64,000 nucleotides of DNA from Harmothoe impar (GCA_947462335.1 OX381716.1:7078861-7142860); one strand, 5' to 3'. Shown: positions 53,456-64,000, counted from the stretch's first letter. Made by a program: numbers and translations. The notes: generated by a model not told the origin, from the sequence alone.

Positions 53456-54975
53456 ATGCTGCCGACGACGCTGCCAGGCCTGCCGGTCACCTCCCCCGCT
53501 GTACGTCTGTAGGGTGGTGGCCGCCATGAGATTACGCTTTACCCGCCAAAAGGTTCTCCCGGTGGTCGGACAGCGGCCAGCAGGCAGGCTGTGGGCTGCT
53601 GCCACATGGACGCCCTGCCCGGCCGACAGCCAGGTGCCACCACTGCCGCTATACACAGTCATAATACAGTCATTGTTGTCCAGGCAGACCATACACACAT
53701 ATACAGGACACAGTCTGCCACCAACAAGCAACATACAATAGTCTACATCTATTTATAGTGGATACCCCTCAGGCTGCTGCCAAACCACATTCTACTTGTT
53801 CAATTACAAAGGTCTTAGTGTTTTGTGGACACTAAGATGTGTTAGCTGAGACCTACATTCTTGTTTTAGACCTGTTTGGATGACAGGCGGAGGACCTAGG
53901 CGTGTAATATGAGAGTACATGTGGGTGTACGTCTAGTGTGTTGTCATTGAGCAGGGTGGGTGAAGACGGTGGGTGCTGGGAGCTGCTACTACTGCCGGCC
54001 GGGAGGAGGCCGCACTCACCACACACACCGCTCTGTGTAGAACCTGTGTCAGCAGGGGCAGGGGCGGGCGGCCAGTCATACAGCCACACAGCCGTAGCTC
54101 TAGTACGTCGTGTTTTTGTTTCCGGTTACAGTGACCCATGCTGCTTGTCACGGGGCCAGGCAGAGGTGCTTCGATGAACATTCAAACCGTATCAGTCGAT
54201 ATAGGTACGACTGTAGGGGACAAAGACATGAGACGAGACGCCAATCTTGCATCATCTTCTTGGGTCAATTTGGTTTTATATATTGATTATTGTAATTATT
54301 GCTGCATATACAAGGTACAAGAGTCTTCTTCCACTGTGCAGGCTTATTTATGTGTTTCCTCCTGAGGAGGAGGAGGAGGAGGAGCATGGTGGCAAACATT
54401 GTATCATTATTATTTTTATTCTACACGGACAGAACCAGGCTGACTTAGAGAGCAGGCGCTGGGCCGTCACGTCTGGTTCCACCAGTCATACACCGACCCC
54501 CTGACCTCTAGTCAGGGATACATAGATATTAAATACAACTTCCAATAATGACAATAAAAGCCGGACGCCAAGGAAGCTCACGCCAGCTGTTCTGTAACTG
54601 TACCTGTCCTATGTGATCCAGTTTTATTGTTCAGACAAGGACAGAAATGCCAGTTTTTTATATATTTAACATCATCAGCCATCATTACATTGCATGTCTT
54701 GCAGGGGCTGCCCCTGTGAGGCACTTCACCGTCATGGCTCCATGCCTACATACATCCATATTGTACAAGCTGAGCACACCGCCGCCTCCACCACACACGC
54801 TACCCTCTTCACACAGGGTGCAAACAGTGTTGTAGCCAAAGGAGGACCAGTCTGGGTTTTGTTTTTCTCTTTTTTCATGAATACAATAAACATGTCTCAT
54901 GTATGTAAAGCTATGTGTTTTGTGTTTTACTTGTTTTAAGATGAAATAAAAGTAGCTTTTTCATGTTTAACCAAT
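53456..54975 (+). other. Probable 3' UTR with three polyadenylation signals
   Basis: AATAAA occurs at 54553-54558, 54885-54890 and 54955-54960, followed by T/GT-rich sequence. A GAGGAG run lies at 54365-54384. The position after the stop at 53453 fits the DVL 3' UTR. Confidence 0.55.
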
Positions 54976-55615
54976 GGTAGAGAATAGTGGTTATTATGTC
55001 ATATATGTAAAGCAATGTATTTATGTTTTTACTAATCTCTAGACGGGGGGCAGAGCATGTTCAGAAGGGCTGTGGGACTGGTCCATTCAACCAGCCTGGG
55101 GAGGTTGCTAAGTACAAGCGTACCGTTAGAGTTGGCTAAAATCCGATTTCACTACATGATGTGGCTTACTGTACGCGTTCAGGAAATCTGCAGCATGTCT
55201 CTAAATTCTTCTTGATAACTTAGCTAAAAAGGAATACACTTTTTTTCTTGTAACACTAATGATTAAACAACCATTTAAGATATTGATCTGAAACTCGGAT
55301 TCAGGAAAGATAATAACAATTGCCTTTATTTGACATCAAGAACGTGAATTTCCATTAAGACTTCTAATTTCTACAGACTTTACAGTAATAAAAGTATAAG
55401 GAAGTTTGCATTTACATATAAGATTTTTATTCCAAAAGTCAATCATGAACATCAGCAGATGTAAACACACAGGCTCAACAAATCACATGAATGGAGTTTG
55501 TATTCATGAGTAAAAGAGCAGAAACATACAAGAAGGCACCGGAAACCGGAGGACGGAAACATCATCATACAAGGAGGAAGCTGGCTCATATATACAACAG
55601 AGGACGGTGCTCACA
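54976..55615. other. Intergenic DNA right of DVL
   Basis: AT-rich, with no recognised feature. Confidence 0.45.
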
Positions 55616-55869
55616 CATTAACCCTTTAAGGATGGTATAGTGCTTTTATGTGCTATGTCTTTTGTCGTCATGATGCATGAGTGCAGCCCTGGTGAGTAAC
55701 TCTCCAGTGCTGGATTCAAGCATCATGCCGATCCTATCAAGTTGAGACACTTCTAAAGGGTTGACATGATGCACCAATGCAGCACCAGTGGGTTACTCGC
55801 AGTGGCTGCATTGGTGCATCATGATGACAAATGGATGTCAAATGGATGATAGGGTTCTTAAATGGTTAA
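55616..55869. mobile_element. TTAA-type palindromic MITE, most complete copy
   Basis: TTAACCCTTTAAGGATGGTA opens it and TTCTTAAATGGTTAA closes it. Two palindromic cores lie inside: TCATGATGCATGAGTGCAGC facing GCTGGATTCAAGCATCATG, and ACATGATGCACCAATGCAGC facing GGCTGCATTGGTGCATCATG. TTAA is present on both sides, as expected for a piggyBac-type target. Confidence 0.85.
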
Positions 55870-56045
55870 GGCTATAAGTACTACATAATATTTCTGTGAC
55901 AGACTTCAATCTACATATTTTTAAACACATCCATGAATAGTTGTTGGTAAAAGGAAACCACATCAGTAATTATATATGATAGTTATCACGAGCTATTAAA
56001 CAGTCACACTATTGGTAAGGAGTGGATGTGATATTGGTGAATAGA

Positions 56046-56196
56046 GGCTATCTGTGTGAACAGCAAGTCGTCCATGTTGGGGTTGTACAGAGTGAACTGC
56101 AGCATGAGGAGGGGTGTCTGCCCTGATGTCCACCTCCAGCATGTAGCCGCCTGCACCGTACCCGGCTCCCTGCTCCAGGAAGGTGGCGCCCTCTGT
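56046..56196 (-). CDS. Candidate polycystin-like exon with frame change
   Basis: On the minus strand, after a GTAGCAG acceptor, one frame reads TEGATFLEQGAGYGAGGYML and EVDIRAD. The neighbouring frame then reads PLLMLQFTLYNPNMDDLLFT. GYxxGGY followed by (V/L)xFTLYNPN is the pattern of the extracellular segment of polycystin-1 family channels before the channel pore. The two halves are one frame apart, so a one-base error or a pseudogene is implied. Alternatively the second frame is used throughout, which matches the phase of the exon at 56465. No clear donor follows. Family membership rests on short motifs and is tentative. Confidence 0.35.
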
Positions 56197-56464
56197 CTGC
56201 TACAGCCACAAACTGCAACTCAGAAACCAGGTCACGGTCAGATCAAGTCCTACACTACCTGATATACACACTATGTATCACACCATGTTCAGGCCTCCAC
56301 ATCTAAAGGTGCTGGGGCATTACTACACAACAGAAAAGTATATTCAATATGTAAAAAGAAAACACACACAATTAGCATAGTTACTGGCAGGTCCAGCTTT
56401 AGGGTAATTTACATGACTTTTAAATGGTATTGGGGCTGTAGAGACAACATAACAGCAGCCTCAC

Positions 56465-56522
56465 CTTGTGTCACCAGAGGAGAATGGGTCTGGGAAGTCG
56501 ACACTCATCACAAAGGACAGTC
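56465..56522 (-). CDS. Candidate 58-bp exon, same minus-strand gene
   Basis: It is open in a single frame (LSFVMSVDFPDPFSSGDT), with an ACTGAAG acceptor and a GTGAGG donor. It enters with two bases and leaves two. Its phase fits the exon candidate at 56840 upstream and the second frame of 56046 downstream. Confidence 0.38.
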
Positions 56523-56839
56523 CTTCAGTGGAGATGGTTTTGCAATAAAGACAGATATGACAAGTTTATGGTCCAACTGATTCTTGGCTGATCTTTTAAT
56601 GGTTTACCTATTTTTTTTGTTAGTTGGCCATGGTCATTAAATGTATATCGATCAAGAAATTGGTGTTGTTTTTATTCTGTTCAAAGTTGGAATTCTCCAT
56701 GTGAAAGACATTTTACAATCTTTGTCATGAACCTAAAGATGGCATATTAAAATGCATGTAATATATTCAAATGCCTTCAATACTTTGACATGAAGCAGGA
56801 TATCAGATCATACATGAAAAGTACTGCTGCTAAACTAAC

Positions 56840-56919
56840 CAAGGGAGTAGAGGAGTGGTTGACGCCGGTCATACAGAGGGGTCTGCACTGCTGCCGCAAC
56901 ATGTCCGTCCCTCCGAGAA
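56840..56919 (-). CDS. Candidate 80-bp exon, same minus-strand gene
   Basis: A CTCCCTTTCAG acceptor and a GTTAGT donor bound 80 bp. One open frame reads SRRDGHVAAAVQTPLYDRRQ then PLLYSL and leaves one base, joining the next candidate exon as glycine. Another open frame reads GGTDMLRQQC. The protein is not recognised. Confidence 0.38.
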
Positions 56920-58090
56920 CTGAAAGGGAGTTCAAATGTGGTAAGCTTTGATCTTTTTGGGGTTGGTGAAATTCCCGTAAATATGAAATGACACTTGGAC
57001 ACCAATGTGAGGCCTTGTGAGGAAGCAGTGGTCATTTCTTGAACTCTACTCTAGTTTTTCAAACTATTCTTAATGGTATGAATCTATTGAGACTATGAAT
57101 AAAATGTGGGGTTGTTCACATCAAGCGTATGATGGAGTTCTAAATAGTTAATATTATTATTGAAATAAAAAAGTGTTGGTTCAATGTCTTTTTTTTTTAA
57201 AACACTTCACGGGCTGCAGCTCAAGTTTCTGACAATAGACCAGTGTGTGTGTGTCTGTGTGTGGGGAGGGGGGGGGGTGTTTGTTCGGGTCAGTCTGTCA
57301 CTATAGTGTCAACTAAAAAAACACAAAAATGAACACCCCAATACACATTGTTGACACTGTGAAATATGAAATCTTGTCCGATTTTGACATGTAAATAGTC
57401 CATTTTGATCAGAAAAGTGTCTCCTCTTCATTTCTGGCCTCTATGGAGCTCTATACACAGTGCATAACGCTTTCCGGCGACTCGACGACATTTGAAAATC
57501 AGGGTTTTAGAGGCATTACCACCCTGTCACACCCCTAGTTGGCCAGTAAACCATCCCTCCTCACCTCATGAACTGCTGTGCCAACAGTAGACGGCTGTTG
57601 TGGCGTTAGATCCGCCTAAAACAGCCATTTCCAGCCTCAGACAAGTCACTTTTGCATTTGTTGTTGATGGCCATAAGAGTACCGGCAGCACATTGTGATC
57701 TGAGCTGTGATTGGCTTAGAGCAGTCAAAGGTGATTAATGGAATTCAAGAGATATTGGGCCAAATAAAAATGGTTAGTGGGAGAAGAGTGTATTTGAGGG
57801 CAGTTTAAATTTGTTGAGAGGTGTGTGGGGTGTGGGCAGGGGTGTATTTGCAGGTGAGGGGTGCGTCGTCTGCTAGTGTTCTATACCTCAAGATACCGAG
57901 GTTGAGAGGATGCCGGCGTCTGGTTGGTTGAAATTGGGTGAAAATAGAAATGGGTGATGTTGGGCAGCAGGGTTGTTTCCAGGGAGAGGGGGGCCTGTTT
58001 GAGGGCACTGTGACAAGTGTTGGATTTTTTCGAGGTCCTGATAAAAATTAGATTTTTGATTTTTCCATTCACTTCCTAGTTTACCCGTAT
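56920..58090. other. Unassigned DNA
   Basis: A GT-rich and poly-G tract lies at 57245-57279. Minus-strand frames at 57805-58072 are open but unrecognised. Confidence 0.45.
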
Positions 58091-59047
58091 GCGACTACGG
58101 GTGCCGCTAGCGGGTTTACTATGGGCGCTGGGTGGCAGAACAGGTGCTCACAGGGTGCCAGGCAACATGGCGGTCCTGGCATTTTTTGCGGAATTGAAAT
58201 CGGAGCATTTTTGGCCGAGCTAGAAATTATTAGGTCCTTTTCAAGGCCCATAATGCGACTACGGGTGCCGCTAGCGGGTTTACTATGGGCGCTGGGTGGC
58301 AGAACAGGTGCTCACAGGGTGCCAGGCAACATGGCGGTCTTGGCATTTTTTACGGAATTGAAATCGGAGCATTTTTGGCCGAGCTAGAAATTATTAGGTC
58401 CTTTTCAAGGCCCATAATGCGACTACGGGTGCCGCTAGCGGGTTTACTATGGGCGCTGGGTGGCAGAACATGTGCCCATTGCGTGCGGGGCAGTGTGGGG
58501 GTCCTGACATTTTTTACGGAATCCAAATCGGACCATTATTGGTTGAGCTAGAAATTATTATGTCCTTTCTAGGCCCACACTGCGACTAGGGCTGCCGCTA
58601 GCGGGTTTACTATGGGCAGTGGGTGACAGGACATGTGCTCAGAAAGTGCGGCGGAGCTCAGGGGTTCTAACATTTTTTTCAGAATCCAAATCGGACCACT
58701 TTTGGCCGAGCTAGAATTTTTTAAGTTGTTTTAAGGCCTAAAATGTGACTACAGGTGCTGCCAGCGGGTTTACTACAGGCGATGGGTGGCAGGACAGGTG
58801 CCAGGACCATGCAGGGCAGCGTGGCGGTTCACGCGGTTCTCGCAGAATCGAAATCAAACTACATTTGACCGAGCTAGAAATTATTATGTCCTTTCTAGGC
58901 CTAGAATGGGGCTACCGGCACCGTCTTTGGGTTAACTAGGGGCGCCCGGTGGCGGGTCTGGATCTCGGGGCATGCGGGGCGGCATGGCAGTTATTGCAGT
59001 TCCCGCGTAATCGAAATCGGACCACTTTTGACCGAGCTAGAAATGAC
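58091..59047 (+). repeat. ~164-bp satellite, 6 units
   Basis: Units start GCGACTACGGGTGCCGCTAG and contain GGGTTTACTATGGGCGCTGG and CCGAGCTAGAAATTATTA. Unit starts at 58091, 58255, 58419, 58582, 58745 and about 58908 give periods of 164, 164, 163, 163 and 163. The first three units are nearly identical and the last three are diverged, so the left end was homogenised recently. Confidence 0.93.
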
Positions 59048-59229
59048 GTAAAGATGCGGGCGCCGCGTTGGTTTGTAGCCCTGACACTCAGAGGTGCCTT
59101 TGTTCACTGTTTTTGTTGCTTCCAGACAGCAAAGTGCTCGGCCCTTTGAGACGGGGCACTGTAAATCATACATAGCTAGGACATGTTTTGGCTGTCAGGG
59201 AAATGATACTCTTAAAATGAGTCTGACCC

Positions 59230-61035
59230 CCTCTGGATGCATGCACTGGCGTGCATCCTGGTCCGAGGCCCACTGAATGCATGCACTGGTGTGCGTCCTG
59301 GTCCGACGCCCATTGGATGCATGCACTGCCGTGCGTCCTGGTTTGGCCCCCATTGGATGCATGCATTGGTATTCATCACAAACTATGAATATATCCTTAC
59401 CAGAACGCCACAAACTGTAAGCGTTGGCGGATACACATCCCCGGATTGCAACGAACTGTAAGCGCTGGCAGATACCCTTACCAGAACAACACAAAGTGTA
59501 AGCGTTGGCGGATACCCTTACCAGAACGCCACAAACTGCAAGCACCGGCGGATACCCTCACCAGAACAACACAAACTGCCTGTGCCAGCGGATACAATTA
59601 CCCAGACACCACAAACTGCAAGCACCGGCGGATACCCTTACCAGAATGCCACAAACTGTAAGCCCTGGCGGATACCCTTACCAGAACACCACAAACTGTA
59701 AGTGCTGGTGTATACCCTTACCAGAAGGCCACAAACTGTAAGTGCTGGCGGATACCCTTACCAGAACGCCACAAACTGCAAGCGCTGGCAGATACACATC
59801 CCCGGATTGCAACAAACTGTAAGCGCTGGCGGATACCCTTACCAGAATGCCACAAACTGCAAGCACCGGCGGATACCCTTGCCAGAACAACACAAAATGC
59901 AAGCGCTGGTGGATATCCTTACAAGGACCCCACAAACTGCAAGCGCCGGCCAATATACTTGGCAGCACTCCACAAACTGTAAGTGCTGGCGGATACCCTT
60001 ACCAGAAGGCCACAAACTGCAAGTGCTGGTGGATACCCTTACCCGGACGCCACAAACTGCAAGTGCTGGTGGATACCCTTACCCGGACGCCACAAACTGC
60101 AAGCGTTGGCGGGTATCCTCATTAGGACGCCACAAACTGCAAGCACTGGCGGATACCCTTACGAGAAGGATACAAACTGCAAGTGCCGGCGGATACCCTT
60201 ACCAGAAGGCCACAAACTGCAAGTGCCGGCGGATACCCTTACCAGAAGGCCACAAACTGCAAGTGCTGGCGGATACCCTTACCAGAAGGCCACAAACTGC
60301 AAGTGCCGGCGGATACACTTACCCGGACGCCACAAACTGCAAGCACTGGCGGATACACTTACCCGGACGCCACAAACTGCCAGCACCGGCTGATACCTTT
60401 ACTAGAACGCCACACAAGTGCTTATTAGGACGCCACAAACTGCAAGCGCTGGCGGATATCCTCATTAGGATGCCACAAACTACAAGTGCTGGCGGATACC
60501 CTTACCAGGACGCCACAAACTGCAAACGCTGGCAGATACCCTTACCAGGACGCCACAAACTGTAAGCGCTGGCCGATACACTTACTCGAATGCCACAAAC
60601 TGCAAGCGCTGGCGGATATCCTTAATAGGACGCCACAAACTGCAAGCGCTGGTGGATTCCCTTACCCGGATGCCACAAACTGCAAGTGCTGGCAGATATC
60701 CTCATTAGGACCCCACAAACTACAAGCGCCGGCGGATGGCCTAACTAGAAGGCCACAAACTGCAAGCGCTGGCGGATACACTTCCCCAGATTGCAACAAA
60801 CTGTAAGCGCTGGCCGATTCCCTTACCTGGACGCCATAAACTCCAAGCACCGGCGGATATCCTTATTAGGATGCCACAAACTACAAGCGCTGGCGGATAC
60901 CCTTACCAGAACGCCACAAACTGCAAACGCTGGTGAATACCCTTACCCTGACACCCAAAACTGCAAGCATCTGCATACACCCTTACCAGAACGCCAGAAA
61001 ATGTAATCGCTGGCGGATACCCTTACGAGAATCCC
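59230..61035 (+). repeat. 40-bp minisatellite, main block (about 45 units)
   Basis: The consensus contains CCACAAACTGCAAGCGCTGG, then CGGATACCCTTACC and AGAAGG or CGGACG. Units at 59235, 59275, 59315 and 59355 have the same 40-bp period with diverged GGATGCATGCACTGG sequence, so they form an old edge of the same array. Forty is not a multiple of three, yet no stop occurs in long stretches, giving a frame of 287 codons that cycles through the phases. Confidence 0.95.
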
Positions 61036-61135
61036 AGCTAGCACAGCTCGTCTCGTTCACATGAACATTACGTAAAAATGATGACAAGCTTGTTAGTTTT
61101 ACATGATAATGATGTAATTCAGATGAGTGGTGCTA
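61036..61135. mobile_element. ~100-bp insert splitting the 40-bp array
   Basis: Unique sequence with GCTAGCACAGCTCGTCTCG at the left and GATGAGTGGTGCTAGC at the right interrupts the array. The GCTAGCAC/GTGCTAGC ends are inverted. It is probably a small insertion, but the target duplication is not clear. Confidence 0.5.
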
Positions 61136-62125
61136 GCAGGGATGCCACAAACTGCAAGTGCCGGCAGATACCCTTACCTGGACTCCCCAAACTGCAAGGG
61201 CTGGCAGATACACTTACCCGGATGCCACCAACTGCAAGCGCTGGCGGACACACTTACCCGGATGTCACAAACTGCAAGCGCCGGTGGATACTCTTACCAG
61301 AAGGCCACAAACTGCAAGCGCCGGCGGATACTCTTACCAGAACAACACGAACTGCCTGTGCCAGCTGATACACTTACCCGGACACCACAAACTGCAAGCA
61401 CCGGCAGATACACTTACCCGGACGCCACAAACTGCAAGCTCCGGCGGATACCTTTACCAGAACGCCACACAAGTGCTTATTAGAATGCCACAAACTGCAA
61501 GTGCTGGCGGATATCCTTATTAGGGCGCCACAAACTGCAAGCGCTTGCGGATATCCTCATTAGGACGCCACAAACTGCAAGCGCCGGCGGATACCCTTAC
61601 AAGAAGGATACAAACTGCAAGTGCCGGCGGATACCCTTACCAGAAGGCCACAAACTGTAAGTGCTGGCGGATACCCTTACCAGAAGGCCACAAACTGCAA
61701 GTGCTGGCGGATACCCTTACCAGAAGGCCACAAACTGCAAGTGCCGGCGGATACCCTTACCCGGACGCCACAAACTGCAAGCACTGGCGGATACACTCAT
61801 CCGGATGCCACAAACTGCAAGCACTGGCGGATACACTTACCCGGATGCCACAAACTGCAAGCACTTGCGGATACACTTACCCGGACGCCACAAACTGCCA
61901 GCACCGGCTGATACCTTTACTAGAACGCCACACAAGTGCCTTTTAGGACACCACAAACTGCAAGCGCTGGCGGATATCCTCATTAGGATGCCACAAACTA
62001 CAAGCGACGGCGGATATACTTTGCAGGACTCCACAAACTGCAAGCACTTGCGAATACCCTCACCAGGACGCCACAAACTGCAAACACTGGCAGATACTCA
62101 CAAACTACAAGACCCCACAAACAAC
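61136..62125 (+). repeat. 40-bp minisatellite, second block (about 24 units)
   Basis: Same unit as the main block. A shortened unit with CGCCACACAAGTGCTTATTA recurs at about 60410, 61465, 61929 and 63894, in similar neighbouring context. This shows that multi-unit blocks were copied. Confidence 0.94.
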
Positions 62126-62889
62126 AACCACCAAAGGATACTCTTATCAGCCATAACAAAATGATGCAGACCTGATGTGTGAGTATTTCAAATGAGATGA
62201 ATTACATTAGGTCAGTCGTAGCATAATGACATACCCCATCAAGCCAACCCCTCGAGACCGTTTCATCCCTGTAGGGTCTAGGCTGCATTCATGCATCATG
62301 CTGACCAGCCAAGTTAGGTATGATGTAGGTTAGGTAGGATGCATGAATGCAGCACTGGCTACAAAGGAACATAGTGCAGTTTATCTCTAAAGTTTAAACT
62401 TGCTGCACCTTCATTTCAGAGCTTGATGTGCTACCAGACACATCCAGTGTGGCATACGGCATGCAATCAAGTTCCCAGAAGGCTCAAAAATGGTCCCATT
62501 GACTAGCTTTAAAAGCTGGCACGTAGCCCAGAGTGTGTGCAATGCTGCTAAAATGTCCCCATTGATGATAAACAAAGTCCCTCACTGTGGTGACAAAAGT
62601 GGGCGACACGGAAGGTAAAAATGGACAACATTTAAGCCTTTCAAACCAACTTTGTGGTTGGTTCCCTCAGTAGAATCCTTAAAAACGGTTTGATAGCAAA
62701 ACCGTAAACACTGACATGTGGCCAGCACCCCTGGCAACACAGCTCCATTCAGAGACGTTACCTGTGACCATTTCCCTAGCCGCAGCAACCATAAGGGCGA
62801 TTGTCCACCAGAGATGGAATTGATGCACTGATGCAGCCCCGGCAATGTGGGAGGACCGGGGGACCTGCCTGTGGTGCCCACGTCCACAG
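62126..62889. other. Unassigned DNA with palindrome fragments
   Basis: GGCTGCATTCATGCATCATG at 62281 and GGATGCATGAATGCAGCACT at 62338 are fragments of the palindrome family. No gene recognised up to the next exon candidate. Confidence 0.45.
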
Positions 62890-63034
62890 CAGTAACACCA
62901 GCCCGGTCACAGTGAGACCTGAGGAGGAGGATGGCAGGGTGTTGGACAGCCTGCTGCTGAATGACAACTTGGCGGCTTGGTTAAAGTGGCAGGCGGGGGC
63001 AACAGGGGGAGGGGTGACTCCGCTCGCCGTTTGA
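62890..63034 (+). CDS. Candidate terminal exon, unknown protein
   Basis: After ACGTCCACAG the frame reads SNTSPVTVRPEEEDGRVLDS, LLLNDNLAAWLKWQAGA and GGGVTPLAV before TGA. The amphipathic LNDNLAAWLKWQ stretch looks protein-like, but I recognise no family. The pyrimidine tract before the acceptor is weak, and the frame stays open to the left. No polyadenylation signal is obvious nearby. Confidence 0.33.
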
Positions 63035-63074
63035 TTTAATTGTGGCAATGTTTACAATTGGATCGACTCTGGGT

Positions 63075-63290
63075 TTAAAGCATGCTGATACTTTTACCAG
63101 GACACCAAAAACTAAAAGTGATAGGGGATGATACCCTTACAAGGACACCAAGGTTTCTGATACCCTTACCAGGACCCCACAAACGACAAGTGCCGGTGGA
63201 TATCCTGACTAGGACGCCACAAACCATAAGGACCGGCGGATATCCTTCCCAGGATGCCACAAACTATAAGGGCTGGCAGATACTCTTACC
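63075..63290 (+). repeat. 40-bp minisatellite, diverged outlying block
   Basis: About five diverged units with CCACAAAC and GGCGGATATCCTT cores, ending where TACCGTAAAACAAG, a truncated TACCGTAAA-type end, begins (63288-63365). Confidence 0.8.
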
Positions 63291-63505
63291 GTAAAACAAG
63301 ACTAACTCACTTATTTGCTGCACCTAGACTTTGGGAATATCCTATAAGCCTCACAGGGAGTATGGTGACTTTAGTGCTGAAGTATACCTGTACAGTGTGT
63401 GTTCAGCCCGTTACACACGGGGAACTACCTTTACCATAGTCAGGTAGTGAGTAATCACTACTGGTACATGTCCTTTGTCACCAGTGAGGGAAGTACCTTA
63501 TCGTG

Positions 63506-63785
63506 AATTAACCCTTTAAGGACATATGTTGCTAAAACATGACATTTCTTGTCATGATGCACCAATGCAGCACCTTAACCCTTTAAGGATGTATGTCGCT
63601 AAAACATGACATTTGTCGTCATGATGCAGCAATGCAGCACAGGCGAGTAACTCACCAGAGCTGCATTGGTGCATCATGTCAACTCCTCGGGCATGTTCCA
63701 CCCCTGTAGGGTCATCATGATGCTTGAATGCAGCACTGGCGAGTTACTCAACAGGGCTGCATTCATGCATCATGATGACCCTACA
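63506..63785. mobile_element. TTAA-type palindromic MITE cluster
   Basis: TTAACCCTTTAAGGACATATG (63509) is followed by a second TTAACCCTTTAAGGATGTATG (63574). A long palindromic core GTCATGATGCAGCAATGCAG ... CTGCATTGGTGCATCATG (63618-63678) and another at about 63716-63778 follow. Confidence 0.82.
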
Positions 63786-63799
63786 GTCTCAGCGTATGC

Positions 63800-64000
63800 A
63801 ATTACCCTGATGCCACAAACTGCAAGCACTGGCAGATACACTTACCCGGAGGCCACAGTCTGCAAGAACCGGCGGATACCTTTACCAGAACGCCACACAA
63901 GTGCTTATTAGGACACCACAAACTGCAAGTGCTGGCGGATACCCTTACCAGAAGGCCACAAACTGCAAGTGCCGGCGGATACCCTTACCCGGACGCCACA
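63800..64000 (+). repeat. 40-bp minisatellite, third block, continues beyond the window
   Basis: About five units resume after the palindromic MITE cluster, including the shortened CACACAAGTGCTTATTAGGA unit. They run off the right edge. Confidence 0.92.

Noticed and set aside
59702..60565. 287-codon frame across the 40-bp array
   Set aside because: The repeat is stop-free in all forward frames, so the frame simply cycles through three phases. There is no non-repeat coding sequence.

Overview
This window is animal nuclear DNA from an intron-rich invertebrate genome with very many repeats. It has no operons, no ribosome-binding sites and no phage or CRISPR structure. Its coding content is short exons bounded by GT/AG splice sites, scattered among minisatellites and small inverted-repeat transposable elements (MITEs). 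The exon proteins look bilaterian. Together with the mixture of TA- and TTAA-flanked MITEs and the large minisatellites, they make a lancelet (Branchiostoma) my leading guess. That is an inference; a hemichordate or another invertebrate is not excluded.

Two genes are recognised with confidence. On the minus strand, 15241-16006 holds the first two coding exons of a mind bomb E3 ubiquitin ligase, closest to MIB2. They encode the N-terminal MIB/HERC2 domain, and the gene continues off the left edge or into unrecognised exons. On the plus strand, Dishevelled (DVL) starts at 20321. Exons at 20321-20481 and 23704-23773 encode the DIX domain, an exon at 40056-40184 encodes the start of the linker, and the C-terminal tail is at 50694-50956. 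The two genes are divergently oriented, with start codons about 4.3 kb apart. Human DVL1 and MIB2 lie close together on 1p36.33, so this may be an ancient linkage. The DVL exons for the PDZ and DEP domains are not visible, and a 200-base N gap (41063-41262) lies where they should be.

Layout: 1-15 kb is repeat-dominated DNA downstream of the MIB2 exons. It holds 51-bp, ~40-bp, 69-bp, TACCC and CTGTCTGT arrays plus MITEs. 15.2-16.0 kb holds MIB2. 16-20.3 kb is the shared upstream interval. 20.3-40.2 kb is the DVL 5' half, whose 16-kb second intron carries three large minisatellites (28.3, 31.3 and 34.7 kb). 41.3-55.6 kb is a strikingly MITE-poor block holding the DVL tail and 3' UTR and several unassigned exon candidates. 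56.0-56.9 kb has three phase-compatible minus-strand exon candidates, one with a polycystin-like motif. 58-64 kb is a 164-bp satellite followed by a long 40-bp minisatellite that runs off the right edge.

No autonomous transposase or reverse transcriptase was recognised. Most long open frames come from stop-free tandem repeats and are not genes. The most useful observations are the incomplete DVL locus, two possible DVL C-termini, a transposon caught inside a minisatellite with its empty site still readable, and a TTAA-flanked MITE family that carries long nested palindromes.
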